Assembly (NCBI GenBank): GCA_038380795.1
Contig: CM076274.1
Location: 16,648,027-16,712,026 of the forward strand
Direction: 5' to 3'
DNA from: Pyrocephalus nanus
Taxonomy: Eukaryota > Chordata > Aves > Passeriformes > Tyrannidae
Length of the DNA stretch: 64,000 nucleotides
The position numbers and the translations under genes were made by a program. Positions 26,927 through 40,100 of this stretch are shown in pieces; position 1 is the stretch's first letter, and every line of letters starts with the position of its first letter. The notes under the pieces were generated by a model. The model saw nothing but the letters and a program-made list of their open reading frames with translations, was not told the DNA's origin and ran no database searches.

Positions 26927-27594
26927 AAAATCTGCTTGCAATTACAAATAGACAGTTCACTTGATTTATCCCAGTGAATCTACAAAAAGGAAAACAATTT
27001 GCAAAAATAAATTTCTCTAAATAAACTTCTCAAAGTGTTAAGGCTTCAGAACTTATTGACACAAAATTACAGACACAGTTTCATGAGCAAATTCACTCTC
27101 TTAAATATTTGAGAACAAAATAAATACTTAAAAGGTTTCTGAGACCATTCCTTGACTTTAAAAAAAAAAAAAAATCCATAGTCAGGCTTCTGCTTTAATT
27201 TCACAGTGTTCATGTCCCAGAGATGTTGAACCCTGATTCCCAAGAGGGTTTAATTGTCCCCTGTCCTTAGTGTATCCCAGTAGTTATCTAAGGTTGGGAA
27301 CACCTGCCCAAGTTACGTTTATATGTTGTATAAAGTGTGTTTTGTCACCACCTAACACTGACATCCAGATCCAGGTTTTTTAGTTAAGCTTGCTTGGGGA
27401 ATTAATTATTATTACCCTATGATTGCAACATGAAAAGTTTATGATTTCATTTCTCTATTTTAATATTTTGTCCTTATGTGTGGTGGTTATTTTCTTTTCT
27501 TTTTAATTCTTTCAGCTACACTTACTGCAAAACGAATTCACTGACCTTCAGCAGAACTCTGGCCTTTAAAGACAATTTGATGCACCAACAAAGC

Positions 27595-27630
27595 ATTATT
27601 ATTATTATTGTTATTATTATTATTATTATT
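27595..27630. repeat. (ATT)12 trinucleotide microsatellite, one interruption
   Basis: About 36 bp of ATT units, with one A-to-G change near the middle at 27610. It is the longest trinucleotide array in the window and is likely polymorphic. Confidence 0.93.
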
Positions 27631-27840
27631 TTCTAAAAACAGGGGAAACTGCCCTCTAATAGAAACAAAGAAGGAAAGAAAATTATGTGAAACATTAATA
27701 TGTGTCTGCAATGAACCATTTAAATGACAATGGCAAGAGAGAGCTTTACTGAAAGGATAATGAGAAAATCACTTAGCAGTCGGTACAAAGAATGTTTATG
27801 TGAGAAGACTTTCCCTTGTAGCTTTGTGGTTTCAAAAAGG

Positions 27841-27857
27841 AAAAAAAAAAAAAAAAA
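27841..27857. repeat. A17 homopolymer run
   Basis: An uninterrupted A17 run, preceded by 'caaaaagg' and followed by 'gagaagcagcag'. No retroposed source sequence is evident upstream. Confidence 0.9.
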
Positions 27858-28449
27858 GAGAAGCAGCAGTTGGAGGACACAGACAAGGGAAAACAACTTA
27901 GTCAAGGAATTTATTGCAATTTAAGGTGTTACTAAGGTGTTACTGGTGTAATTGGCTGTGCCTCCAGACACCCTCCTGTGAAGCAAAACATATTAACATT
28001 TGTCTGAAGAATTTTTCTTCTGATAATAATTCTGAGATAAATACAAGCATAAATACCACACACTCTATCGATAATCAGCAATTTTTTCACTGCTATGATC
28101 ACCAGTTTGTTTCACCCTGCAGCCATCAGCATTACACTGTAAATATTAGTCTGTTTGCAAATGGTTTCGGTCACATTTTGACAAGATTTTCCTCATTTAT
28201 TTTGCTTTCAGACCTTTGTTTTACTGAGTACCATTCAGAGGACACAAGATGGGATTGAGAAAGTATTTAAGGGAGCCTTGCATATAATTTTGTGTAAATG
28301 GTATTGAAAATAATAAAAGCTAATAAACAAAGCATGGTATTAAATGGAATAAAATTTGGGAAAATAGTTTTCATAATGGAAGAAATAGGCTGCTCTTCAG
28401 TCTCAAGTGTCTCCCTGGTATAGTTACTTTTTCAATCTTTGCAGAGAAA

Positions 28450-28560
28450 GGAAATGCTATTTCTTCCATTTTACAGAGGAAAAATTGAAACACTGCATGG
28501 GAAAATTACTTGGAAGCATCAATATCACTCTGGAGTACCAACCTGAACCTGTGACCTCCA
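28450..28560 (-). mobile_element. MIR-like ancient SINE fragment
   Basis: The words 'ttccattttacagagga' (28463-28479), 'aaattgaaacac', 'aaaattacttggaag' and 'gaacctgtgacctcc' fall in the order expected of the reverse complement of the MIR CORE-SINE. In that family, 'cccattttacagatgagga', 'aaactgaggcac', 'aagtgacttgccc' and a 'gaaccc...gactcc' stretch succeed each other. The match is diverged. MIR-type elements predate the split of birds and mammals and survive in bird genomes as scattered remnants. Recognition is by eye only. Confidence 0.5.
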
Positions 28561-31500
28561 AGGTAAAGCAGGAGATAGCAACAAAAAATCACAGTTAGTT
28601 TGCTTTCAGCTCGTTGAGTAATTTGAAAGACTGCAGTCTCTGCCCCACAGACAAGAGTCCTCTCTCCTCTAAGTAATATTCCTTTGTCTTTTTCTGATGA
28701 CAGACAAGATGTGGCAGCTGCACCAAAAATCTACTTATAAAGTCAGTTCAGGAGACCAGAAGTAACAAAAATACTTGTTGAATGACTACAGTGAAATAAC
28801 AGAGCCTGTGAGTTTATAGAGGCATCATCTGAACGCTTTCCATTACCATTAAATTCACTCCTCAAACAGAAAAGACATTCAGCAGTGTAAAACACCCCCT
28901 ATTGACTGTCATTACATGGAACCACACAGCTCTGAAGAGAATGGCCTGTTACTGCTGTTCTCTTATGGGTGTTTATTCTCCCCAGGCGTGCTGCAGCAGG
29001 ACACTGCTGCAGGTGATTAATGATTTTACCTGCTGCAAAAGAGCAGTTGGAGAAATGTCCATCTCAATTCTTATTGGAGATATACACTACTAAAGTGTAA
29101 CTGTCCAAATATCTGTAGTGGAGGAAACTTTGTGATCAATAAGGAATAGACTCAGTTACCTTAAAAGCCCTATAATCTGGAATTTAGAAGCAGCACCTTT
29201 TATTGAACTGACAGACTTTTCCCTGCTGCTGATTTGAGTTACAGAATAGCTTCATCTTTCAGATGAAGTTGTTTTGCAAACATCTTGTCAAAGAGAGAGC
29301 TATTCTATCTATGCTGAAAATAGACCACCCAGTCTGGGATGAGTATGCCACATGCATTACAAATCATGTCTCTTCTAGTGCTGCAGTAACTCCAGCTTTA
29401 GAATCACACTGGCTTTTGTTTTGGCTGAGATGACACGGTTCAGGTCTATGTAATTCATTATATTTATTGGTGAGACCAAACTTTTCTGCGGATCTTGGTG
29501 AGGCCTGACTTCCTTTTTTCACACCTGCAATGTTTTTGTACCTGCAAAGTGACCTGCAGCTGTCCCAGGAGTTTCCAAGCTCCTAGCAGATTCCTGTATG
29601 TCACAGAGAGAATTCTCATTTCTAATGAAGGAGAGAGAGAATACCTGCAATCCCCAGAGCTCAGACACCGTGGCATTCATCTAACACTTTAAAAATACAG
29701 GTTCAGGCTATTAGTCTAGAGCAGTAATTAAAATCTGAGCCTCCCATATGACAGATTCCAAGCATTTTAAGTGCCAGGTGCCTGGCTGTTCTCAGGTAGA
29801 TGGGTTTCTGTCTCCTTTTCATTGCTGATAATGGCCATTTTGTGAATGTCTTTTTCTATCTCTCATTTTCACCAGATCCTCCATTCTGCACCTGTCCAAA
29901 GTCTGGGATCGGGAAAGATTCAGTTTGGGGGATTCAGCAATTTTCAAACAGAAAACCTCTAAATCTTTTACAGAACATTCCCAGGTGATTCTAGTTGTGA
30001 ACATTTACTACCCTCAAGGCTTCCACTTCACTGAATTTCAAAAGCCTTTTGCAAGCAGATGAGGTGCTGAAAACATTAAGATAAAGGTTACAAGAACCCT
30101 CTATAATAAGAAGTGGCAGGCAGCCTAAGAATAAGAATTGCTGCTGCTTCCTCCAACAAAAATTACCTGGGATAGCACTGTAATAACGATGGCATTAGAG
30201 AACATGAATGTCTCCACTTCCCAGATGAACTGTTGTCCTGTAACCTACAGATTTGTCCGGGATAATTCCCTCTTTTCCTGGCATTCATATCCAAGTGTCC
30301 CAAAAATGTCATAGGACAGCAGCTCCACCTCTATACAAATCCTTCCTGCCCCAGCTGCAGCCTTAGCATATATCATGAACTAATCTATAAAACTAGAATA
30401 ATATTTAAATATTTAAATTTACTTCCAGGCTTGGAAGTAGTCAGGACATTTCTTTTCCACCAGGAGTCAAAAGTTTTAAATCCCACAGCAGTTTTAAGCT
30501 GGTGGAGCAGTTTCTGTCATACACTGACGTGACTGGTATCAGAATTAGACAAAACCTCTTTGATCAGTCAGACCTGCTTCTCTCCTGTGTCATTGCCACC
30601 AGTGCTGTCACAGTGTCTTCAGGCCTTGCTCACTGCCTGAGCTTCCCCTTACAGCAATTCAGCTACAGTAGATACTGCCAAAGCATGTTCTTTTCCCCTA
30701 CTTCGTCCCTCTTTAATGGAATCATTCATTTTCCTGAAATGTTTCTTTTAAAATTAAAAATCCAACATTAAAAAACCCTGCATAATGAATCTTCCAACCC
30801 TCCCTTCTCACTTGACGAATCACAGATTTTTCAGAGCCACATATTTCTTGAGCAGCAAGTGTAAACCAAATTATCACTATGTTTGTATCTCTTTCCTCTC
30901 AGAAATCTCACAGTACATACCTCATAATACTTCCTATCTAATTACTTTCCTCCATTTTTTTCCATCTTAATAAAGCAGTGGATGAAACAAACTTACTGGC
31001 AAATAAAGGCAAAAATATCTTCTCAGCCTCTGATAGACTTTTCACTGTTTTCTCAACCAATGGCTCTTAAATTGCCCACTGGATCTCTTCCTCTTTTTAA
31101 ATTTCTGGGTATGTTCTTGTTGCCTCCCAGATTTGACCTTCCAGTGAATATCTGGTCTATTAAAACATGCAGGAGCAAATGGAAATTACTCTGGATTTTC
31201 ATCCCTCTGGGTCCTGCGGTGTTTCAGCAAAAGCAAAGTTAGTTATCTCTAGCAAAAATTGCCAAACCCACAACATTCTGAGAGTACATTTCCTACATGT
31301 TTCTAAAATACTGTAATACAATATTTTGCTTTGCATTTTTGCTTGGTAAGAGAAAATATTTGTACAGCTTTTCCTTTCATCTCAACCAAAGAAAATCATG
31401 TGTCTAGTACCTGTCATATATACATGGCCATACTGGCAGGAAACTTGCATAAAACACATTTGCTTGTTTTATCTAAATAATCCCATTACCTGCCAGCAAA

Positions 31501-34095
31501 TAGTGTAAACAATGCAGTGCACAGAAACAGATATCAAACTGGATTTGAGTCAGTAAGCTAAGGAGGAAAATACTATCTCCTGTCTCAGAGTGGGAAATAA
31601 TCCTAGCAGGCATGTTTGAGTCTAACTTTGTTCCCATCAAAGCCAGGTTGCAGGAGCAGCTCATTTCATTTCTCTGTGAACCAATCTAAGGTTTGGATGC
31701 TGACAGAAAAACAGGTGGCTGATGACAGCTGGCAGAGACTAAATACCCAACTAACTTTAAGGCAACTTAAGCATAATGACGTGAATCCCTCTTTTTCTAA
31801 CTTTGTAGCCTGCTTTTTATCAAACACTTTCAAATGTGGCATTTTAAGGGAGAGGCAGGTTAGAAGGGTAATGTGCCTCTAAACCAATAACTCCTTCTCA
31901 GTTGATCAAATGTGTAAGGAAGGAAACCAGTCGCTTTCCAGTCTTGTCCAAATCTGTCAGACATTTGGCTTCTCAACCCACATCTTACCAGTTGGTCTCA
32001 AACCCAAATCTGCTTTTCCCCCTTGCCCCGGTCTTGGGAGGAAATAATTGCTGACTTCAAAGCACAGTGAGGCAAAGAGGTATTGGGAATCTGTAGACAC
32101 CTCAGAGTGAGAAGAGATGTCAAAGGAAGAGAACAATGAAACAAGAGGATGAGAAAAGTATGAAGAGCAAAGGAAAGAGAACGTGAAAGGGAGAACAAAT
32201 GGAGGTTTTCAATAATGAAATAAAAACTGGGCTGTGTGGACTGGGAGGTAATTAGTCTGATGAAAACTAACCCAGAGATCTTATAACCTAGTCTTTTCTT
32301 GCACAGCATGAGTGTAGAACTGTGTTTTGGTCCAGACCAGCATCTAGTGGCAAGAGAGTGAAGAGGCAATCCTACACTATTACAGGAGATACAAATGAAC
32401 ATAGGACAAATCCAAATGACAGTGCTATATTCCTACTGAAGGATGTAACATGTGGCAGTGAAAGAACCCCCCTGGCTAAACAGCTTTCACTGAAGCTCTG
32501 CTAAAAGAGCCTTGTGCTTCTGAAGTGTTCAACTTAAAAAAAAAGCAACTGATATGTAAGCTGCAGGCAACATCCAATATCCCATACTGTAAACTCAGGA
32601 CTCAGTAAACAAAAATGGTGAGGTAGATCACAAGGTGCACCAGGCTTTTAGCAGATGTAAATTCTGAACACTATTTAAGGCCAATTAACAACATAATGAC
32701 TCTGTTACAGAGGAGAGATAGAAACTGAAGTCCCTAAAAAATCAGAAGTCTAAACACTGGGCTGAGATAGTCATAGGAGTTCCGTGTACTTAGCACAACA
32801 CCCTGCCATGGGTTTCACACCTCAAACACTTTCATCTATCCCATCAGACTACTATGAATGGAAACAAGCATTAAAACGTATTCACTGTCCTTCTGCATTT
32901 TTAATTCAGTCCAAGCATGATTTGAATATGAAAATGTGAAAATGAGTTTTCACCTTGTGCTGTGCGAGTGAATTGTCTTGCTCCCTGAAAAAGATCTCCT
33001 TGTGAAATGCCCCATCAAAGAGAAACTGTGAAATAGAGGGTGAACACATAGGTGAATGGATAATAGAAATGCTTTTGAGATAACAAAGAATGAGCAAAAG
33101 GGGCTAATATCTTACTCTGTAAGTAGTGTCCTTGGGTTTTGCATAGCATTTCAAATGGAAGCAGAAGTCTCAAAAATTTAAAACTATATTTCTCTGTAGC
33201 CCCAGCTATCATTCCCCAGGTCTTTCCTATCTCTGAAGTTACAATGCTAAAGATACAATTAAATATGGCCAGGACAGGATTGTTTTACAGGCCTTTCCCA
33301 GGAACCACACCTGAAGTCACTGCAGAGAGGTGAGCACACTGGGGATGTCACTGGTAGCTTTAACAAGCAGAGTGTTAAAACTTTAGTGCCTAATAAAGCA
33401 GCCCACTGACTTAATGGTGCTTCTCACTGTAAGCAGAATATATCTGTGGTCTGTGATCTGTGCATATTCCCAAGGCTCTTGGCACGCTCTAAGTGGTATC
33501 ATCAAATGGTTTAAGACTTTCCTACACTGGCCAGAAACTTAAAACTCCGAGACAGCTGTGACTCCTTCTCTCCTTCAGATTCACTGAACTGTCATGAGTT
33601 ACCAGGAATTAAAAAAAAAAAAAAAAAAAAAAGGCACTCTGCCAGGCCTTCAAGAGAGGGAATGATAAGGCTCCAGGACCTGTCAGAGGTGGGAAACAAG
33701 TTCTGTTATGGTAGCAAAGAGACAGCAAGGGGAGAAGAGGAAGAGCTGGTTGACATTCTCTGAGGACACACCCACAATAGTGAGAGACACTGAGGACTAA
33801 GGGAAACAAACCTTTACCTTTCCCCACATCACAGAGCAAGAGTTATCAAGCTTTATTTATCAAATTTTCATATACCACCCAAATTACAACATGCTGGGAC
33901 TTCACAATTTGAGAAACTTCCCCATCGGTTCTCAAACAATGAGGAGAAGGAAGATGTTAATAGAAATAGAGATGTCAGGAAGAGATCCCTAGGCATTATG
34001 AAAAGGCTGGGACTGCCTTTTATCAGTTCATCTGGTTAATCCAATTTAGCTGGTTATTCCTGCAAAAGTAATCCCATTTATACCAACTTGTTCCT
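28561..34095. other. Unique AT-rich non-coding sequence
   Basis: No supported gene. The longest frame (31998-32402 minus, 134 codons) is leucine- and serine-rich with no clear domain and crosses ordinary non-coding sequence. An A22 run at 33611-33632 is the notable simple repeat. A stretch around 32691-32750 faintly resembles a MIR core but not enough to call. Confidence 0.7.
33611..33632. repeat. A22 homopolymer run
   Basis: An uninterrupted run of 22 A, the second longest in the window. No retroposed sequence is recognisable upstream. Confidence 0.93.
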
Positions 34096-34138
34096 GAAAG
34101 GGGAAAAAAAAAAAAAAAAAAAAAAAAAAAGGGAAAAA
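34096..34138. repeat. 43-nt homopurine tract with A27 core and mirror symmetry
   Basis: Only A and G occur on the plus strand from 34096 to 34138: 'gaaagggg', then A27 (34104-34130), then 'gggaaaaa'. The flanks are nearly mirror images, each a G-run next to the A27 core followed by an A-run outside. This is the base pattern of sequences able to form intramolecular triplex DNA. The A27 run is the longest homopolymer in the window and its length may be assembly-dependent. Confidence 0.93.
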
Positions 34139-37100
34139 TTCTTTCAATTGGTAAAAGATGTTCCATAACACTGTAAGCTTCCTGAAACGTTAGTCATTTC
34201 TTCAACTACTTTCAAGAGGAGTACCTAGTTACACAGAAACTTTTGAGATAAATTGAGATAAATCTACACTTTTTTAATGGACATGTAAATCATGGCTTCC
34301 TGTTAAGGGGAGACAGTAAATGCTACAGGGGATGGTAGTATCAAAATTTTTATTATGTTTCAGGAGTATATTTTCTGCTCACACATCCATTTGACCTTGA
34401 GAGTAGATTAATTATATAGCCTTCTGACCAAAGCAAATCAGTGAGTCCTTTTTTCATTTTCTTTCAAAAGATACCATGGCTTTCTAACAGACTTTGTCAA
34501 CAACAACAACAACAAAAAAAAGCTTTCTTGTCTGCTTGCTGGTTCTTCAAACCAAAAAGCCAATTGCTTTCAAATAATTCCTGAGCTCTCAGACAGCCAG
34601 TCAGCATTTTGAAAAGCAAAATTTTTAGCACAGGTGCAGACAGAAGGGATGTTTCACCAGCTCTCTTGTCTCTGCTACTTCATTAGAAGTACATAATATC
34701 TGCTTCACTCTATGCCTGTATAGATGCTTATAGAGATGTTGTATGGGGATGCCCAAGGTAAAGGTAAATAAGTTTGGCTGCACACTGGAGGCAATGCCTC
34801 CCTGTTAGCACAGTGCTGTGTCTCAGCTCATTAGCTCTGGTGGCAGACCTGGAAATCAGGACAGGTGGGGGATGCTAAAATGGCTCTACAGCCTCCTAGT
34901 ACTCAAGCTGGTTTATCTTTTGCAGATCCAGTTTGATTATTCCCCCTGCACTGGGGTTGTTTAAACACATCTGGCTTAACTCAGAAGAGAAGAAAACACC
35001 AGTAATTGTTTCCTCCTTATTTTCTTTTTGGGGGTCATAACACTTAAATCTGAAAAGGAGAGAACAGCTTCCAGACAATTCTTCCTTCCTCCCCCCTCCT
35101 TCTCCACCATTGAGAGACAGGCAGGAAGAAAAATAGGAAAACAGTATCTGGAAAACATGAACATGCTCTCTTTATATCTTCAGGGGGAAAAAAAAGATGA
35201 GGTGGCTCCAGCTACAACCCTTTGTATGGAACACTGCAAACATACAGCCAACATTTTTACTAGAAGTCTTCAAAACATACTGGTTTTGAATGTCTTTTGG
35301 AGGCTCATAAGGACTGTGCAAGAACTTTGACTTTATTTTAAGAGAAAAACGGTAAATTCTTACAAGGTAGTGTTTGAAAACCTAAATCCTGACTGTTCAA
35401 ATACTTACTTTTTAATGCATTTAAGTTCACTGCATAAAATTTGAAACTATCATAATTTATGGAAGACAGCAGTTGACAGTAGAATAATAAATTCACAATG
35501 ACTTTACCCTTAAGAATCTGAATTCACTTCATTGTAAAATCTAGAAAACCCAGAGGAAGGAGGCTGAAAACTTGCTCTTCTCAGAAAGAGAGAAAATTCG
35601 TGAACCTTAGCAGGATGTTATCAGTTAAGGCACAGATCTTAAGGAAAGTAAACACTTGGTAAAGCAAACTTCATTTCACTTCACTTCTCATTACTGACAA
35701 TTGTAACAAAATGTATCTTCATAATAAATCATAATTGAGGTTGTGCCTCACTTATTGTCAGTTTTCCAAGAGCTGACCCTGAGTTTATTCACAAACAACT
35801 AAAATTCACCTTGTACAGCTTCCCCCTTACCATTAGTTCCTCTGAAGATGCTTCCAGCAGCTTTTCAACCAAGCTCAGTGTTATCTTGACTAAATTTCAC
35901 CATTCAACTTTTGCAGTCCAAACACACCAAATCATCAGAAATTAATACACATGAGCATGTATACTTTTAGCTTTTGAACTGGATATTCTTTGGTGTCTGA
36001 CTTAGATTATAAAAATTAAACTAAAACATATAAACTATATTCCTACATGCTTTCTTGACAGATTCATAGATTACTCAGAATCTCCTCTGCAAGGAGTTCA
36101 CCTCTGCCCTTCTCATCAGGATGGAAATTACTGAATATTTCTGACAGGCAACATACACGTGAATCTCGATGCTTCTCAAGCATTTGGAATAATCTAATCT
36201 TGAACAAGCAGCAAAGGCAGGCCAGCAGTGTCTGGTCGTGCTGGTTGCAACATCAACATCCAGACTGATGGGCACAGTGTTTTTATGGGAGAGAGTCTGC
36301 AGCTGGTGGCTGTCATGATATACTCTGATTGCTGTACTATTAAATTATAGGTATCTCCTCTCAGTCTAAGGAACAAAGGACAGCAAAACCAACCACACCA
36401 CCCATGTGCAATTCACACCAGGATACAGGCTAAGTAATATCCAGGCACCTGCAAAAGCATGTGAAAAATTTTCCTCCATACTTGCATGCCTTTATTCTTT
36501 CGGTGCTTTATTATGAAGTGTTAGTTGGACTCCATTTAAATTCAGTGGCAGGCTACAGAGTGCTGAAGTGTGAATTTGCATACTAATTAATAACAGAAAG
36601 TTCCACAATCAGAAATATCAAAGACATATTGGACTAATCTCTGAAGGGAAAAAGTTCTGATTCTACTTGATATTTGCTAAAAAATATGAACCATCTACCA
36701 ATTATAAAGTATTCCTGACTGACAGATAAAATCAGTTTGGTTGTAAGTAATTTAAGCATGCCTAAGCTCAAGTCATGTCTTCAGGAGTACCTCATATGAC
36801 ATAAAATTTCACTACATCAGCTAAACTAAGACAGACAGACTTTTAAAATTGTCCACCTTATTCTCTGCTGACAAGAATAGAGATATTATATTATGGCAGA
36901 CCTTCCATACACCTGTGTCCTCCACCAGCCAGACCATCACGTGGGGATGTATTCTGAATATGGTGAAAGAAAAAGATAATTTCCTTTTCTTTCAAGTGAC
37001 AGGGTGCAAGAGTCTCATCCCAAGAGGCAGCTGGCCTGTCTCCTGTTTGGATAGCTCATGTGGCTCATGGGTACAGTACTTTTTTACCTGTTCTGGGATG

Positions 37101-40100
37101 AGCTGTATCCAGGCTAAATGTTTCCTCTTTCCTTGTTCATATTAAAAAATATTAAAACATTACAATCACCACTTCAGTTAGAGAGCCTGTCTTGTGTAAC
37201 ATTTTGCTCTTGCAGTTTCTGTATCATTTAAACCTTTCAGATGCTTTGAATCAGGTGGCATCATCCACTGGGCAAGAGTAACAGCACAAGCAGTCCCAGA
37301 AAAGCACTTGTCAGGCAGACATTCAACAGTTCTCTTTATACTTCCACAAAAAAAATCACAGGATATGCAATGTGCAGTGACAACAGGAACTGGCTTCTGT
37401 GTTTAAATTCCCTGTTCCAGACATGTGGAGAGACTCTTACAAAGCAGCCTGTGCATGCTCTCAGTTGCACAGAGAGCCCTTCGTGGGGCTCCAAGCCAGG
37501 AACACCAGCACAGCACTTGGAAAACACTGTGGGAAGCTCACATGCACCTTCCCAGAAGAACAGCTCTGTGTTGCTGTCCTACCAACTGTGGCAATTTCAA
37601 AGCCAACCACCAGAAAACGATGAAAACCAAAGGGTATTCTTTTGAAACTTGGTGGCCCTTTGTAAGAGGAAGCCTCACAGGCTTATTCCTGTGTTATGAA
37701 GTTTGGACAGGCATGGCAATGAATTAAGACAGAAATGAACACAGTGCTTTGCTTTGCAGTCAGTTATGGCACGTTGTTCTTCAGTAAGCTCTGAAGTTTA
37801 CCATTACATGTATGCCTAGAATACTCTGCTAGCTCAGGGCTTACCAGGCATACACTGACACAAAGTCACAAGCAACAATATAATCAAACAAAAGAAAGCA
37901 AAAAATAGATATGACATCACCACCTTAATGGGCAAAATTCAGCATCATTTATACATGTGGAAATATTGAATTAAATTTGTTCATTACTTAGTTTTCCCTC
38001 CTGTTCACATTAGTTCTTCATCTAGTGGTGCAAAGTCACCAGTAATATCCCTTACATGTGGCATTTTGTTTTATTTCCTCTTGTCTGAGCATTGCACCTT
38101 CAGGTATTTCAATTATATATGAAAGATGGGTCTCTTCCTTTTGCTTCACCGTAGATGTTTTTCATTTGCCATTTGAACTGGGTAAATGAATGTTGTCAGC
38201 TTTACTCAACTTCAAAAGCTGAGCTTCTGATCTGTCTTACTAGAGCTTTTGGGTTTTAATCTATCATTTTTTAGGTTTTAGCTTTGCAGTTCTTCACTGT
38301 GCACTGACAGAAGTAAAGCATACGATGAAGTACACCATGCAAACAGCAGCTGTTACTAAAGAAACCACTTTACAGCTCTAAACTTCAAGCTCACTGAATT
38401 GGACTAAAAGAGAAAAATAGAGAAAAGAAAGAGAAGATACTAAGTACCGACAAATAAGATGGAATTCAAAGGAAAAAGAAGCTGTCCCAAAAATGTCAGT
38501 TATCTGACACAGGTAATTTTCAAAATTATTCCAGTAATACAGAATTTTTGAATTACTTTTTTTCTTTCTTCAGATTTCCTGTCAAAAACAGGAATCTAAT
38601 TTTCAGAAGTTGTACAATAATATCAAACTACAGCTTAGCCCTGTTTCTGGCTTCTGCTTTTTATAACACTGTAAATTTGAAGGAAAAGGTCGCAACCCAA
38701 ATTTTCATTACAAAGAAAGTAAGAAAGACACTTACTGGCCATCCCTAATCAAAAGAGTTACTCTAAACATGTAATGTTTTATCATGGCTGAGTGATTAGG
38801 AATGATTTTCAGATGCGTAGTGTGTTGACTTATAATATCTCAGCCTTTATTTCCTCCTTTCAGCTCACTGGACTTAATTTCCAACCTGGTTTTTTTTCCA
38901 ATATCCTAAAACACCTCCTGCAGCAGGTGATTATCCCAATGTACCTGATGAGAAGGGACATTGTGTCCAGGCCGGGGCAGAGGCGGAATGTGCAGTGTGG
39001 GTGATGCCACGTGTGGTAAGTGCTGCTAAAAGAGGGTGTACCCAAAGCAAAGGCAGGCACAGGACTGGGTGTCACTGTGTTCTTTCCCACCTCCAACACT
39101 CACCGTGGAGAGGCACGCTGTACAACTGCCACCTCTGAGGTTCACATAACTTATGGACTTCCAAGGCTGGGAATAAGCCAGCTAAAAGGACAACCAGCCC
39201 AATCTGGATCCCTCTCCTGCAAAAAAGTGGGGTGGTGCTGGTACAGGAGGTGTCAAACTGAAAGGTGTAACAGGCAGCAGCAACAGAATGATAACAGATT
39301 GCTGGAGTTAAATCCAAAGGGGGAAAAAAAGTAGCATACTGTGGGGAAAGGATATTCACGAGGGCAAATGGTATATTGTAAATGCAACCTTATATTGACT
39401 CTTGCCTCCAAACAGAGATGGGGAAGTGAAGGGAACCAGGAATATGTGGTGAAAAGCAGTAGGAAACCCCCTTCTGGCATCTCTTTTAAACAATATGACA
39501 CAAAAAAGAATAAGCTGTTACACATATGAGAGAGATGGGAAAATAATTCTTAAAAAAATGTTTTTGTTTGCATTTTTTGAGCTTTGCAGCTAAAATAAAA
39601 AAAAAGACACCACTGCTATTTTCCTATTATTTCTCCTTTTATAAAGCATGTTTGGCAAGCAAGTTTACATTATGTAACTTGGCACTTCAGCTCTTTCAGA
39701 AGGTATATATAAATCAAGCACAACTTGTTAATCTTGAATAGGATACTGTGCATGTGCTATTGCTCTTCAAGACTTTTCATACCCTGCTACTTTGGAAAAA
39801 GCCACATTTCTCCCAGGCATGTGATATAATCAGAACTCTCCTTCTCTTGGGTATCTGATGCTATGGAATGAGCTAAGTGAAAGCTTAGCTGTGAAAAATA
39901 CTTTATTCACTGCTGCTGCATTGCTGAGCCTTCAACAGGCCTGACAGTCCAACAGCCCTGTTACGCTGGGGTTTTGGACACACGAGGTTGTTTTTCTTGC
40001 ATGGCACTGGCCATACAACACTAGCTGGCTTCTGCTTGATTTTTCCTAATGGATTTCATCCTTTCTCCAGAGGAGTGTAATGCTGCCATTTGGGTAGGTT

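Larger units (their letters stand above)
25961..28449. other. Unique AT-rich non-coding sequence
   Basis: No supported gene. A-runs lie at 26896-26908, 27160-27174 and 27841-27857. The block also holds an inverted repeat at 26903-26926, the (ATT)n array at 27595-27630 and an 11-bp direct repeat at 27923-27944 ('aaggtgttact' twice). Open frames reach 114 codons (27914-28258 plus) with nothing recognisable. Confidence 0.7.

Noticed and set aside
31998..32402. 134-codon minus-strand frame with hydrophobic stretches
   Set aside because: The hydrophobic, serine-rich composition comes from purine-rich plus-strand DNA read in reverse (31.9-32.3 kb), not from a membrane protein.
32691..32750. Faint MIR-like 'ttacagaggag...gaaactgaag'
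   Set aside because: Only one core word is present and spacing to other core words does not fit.
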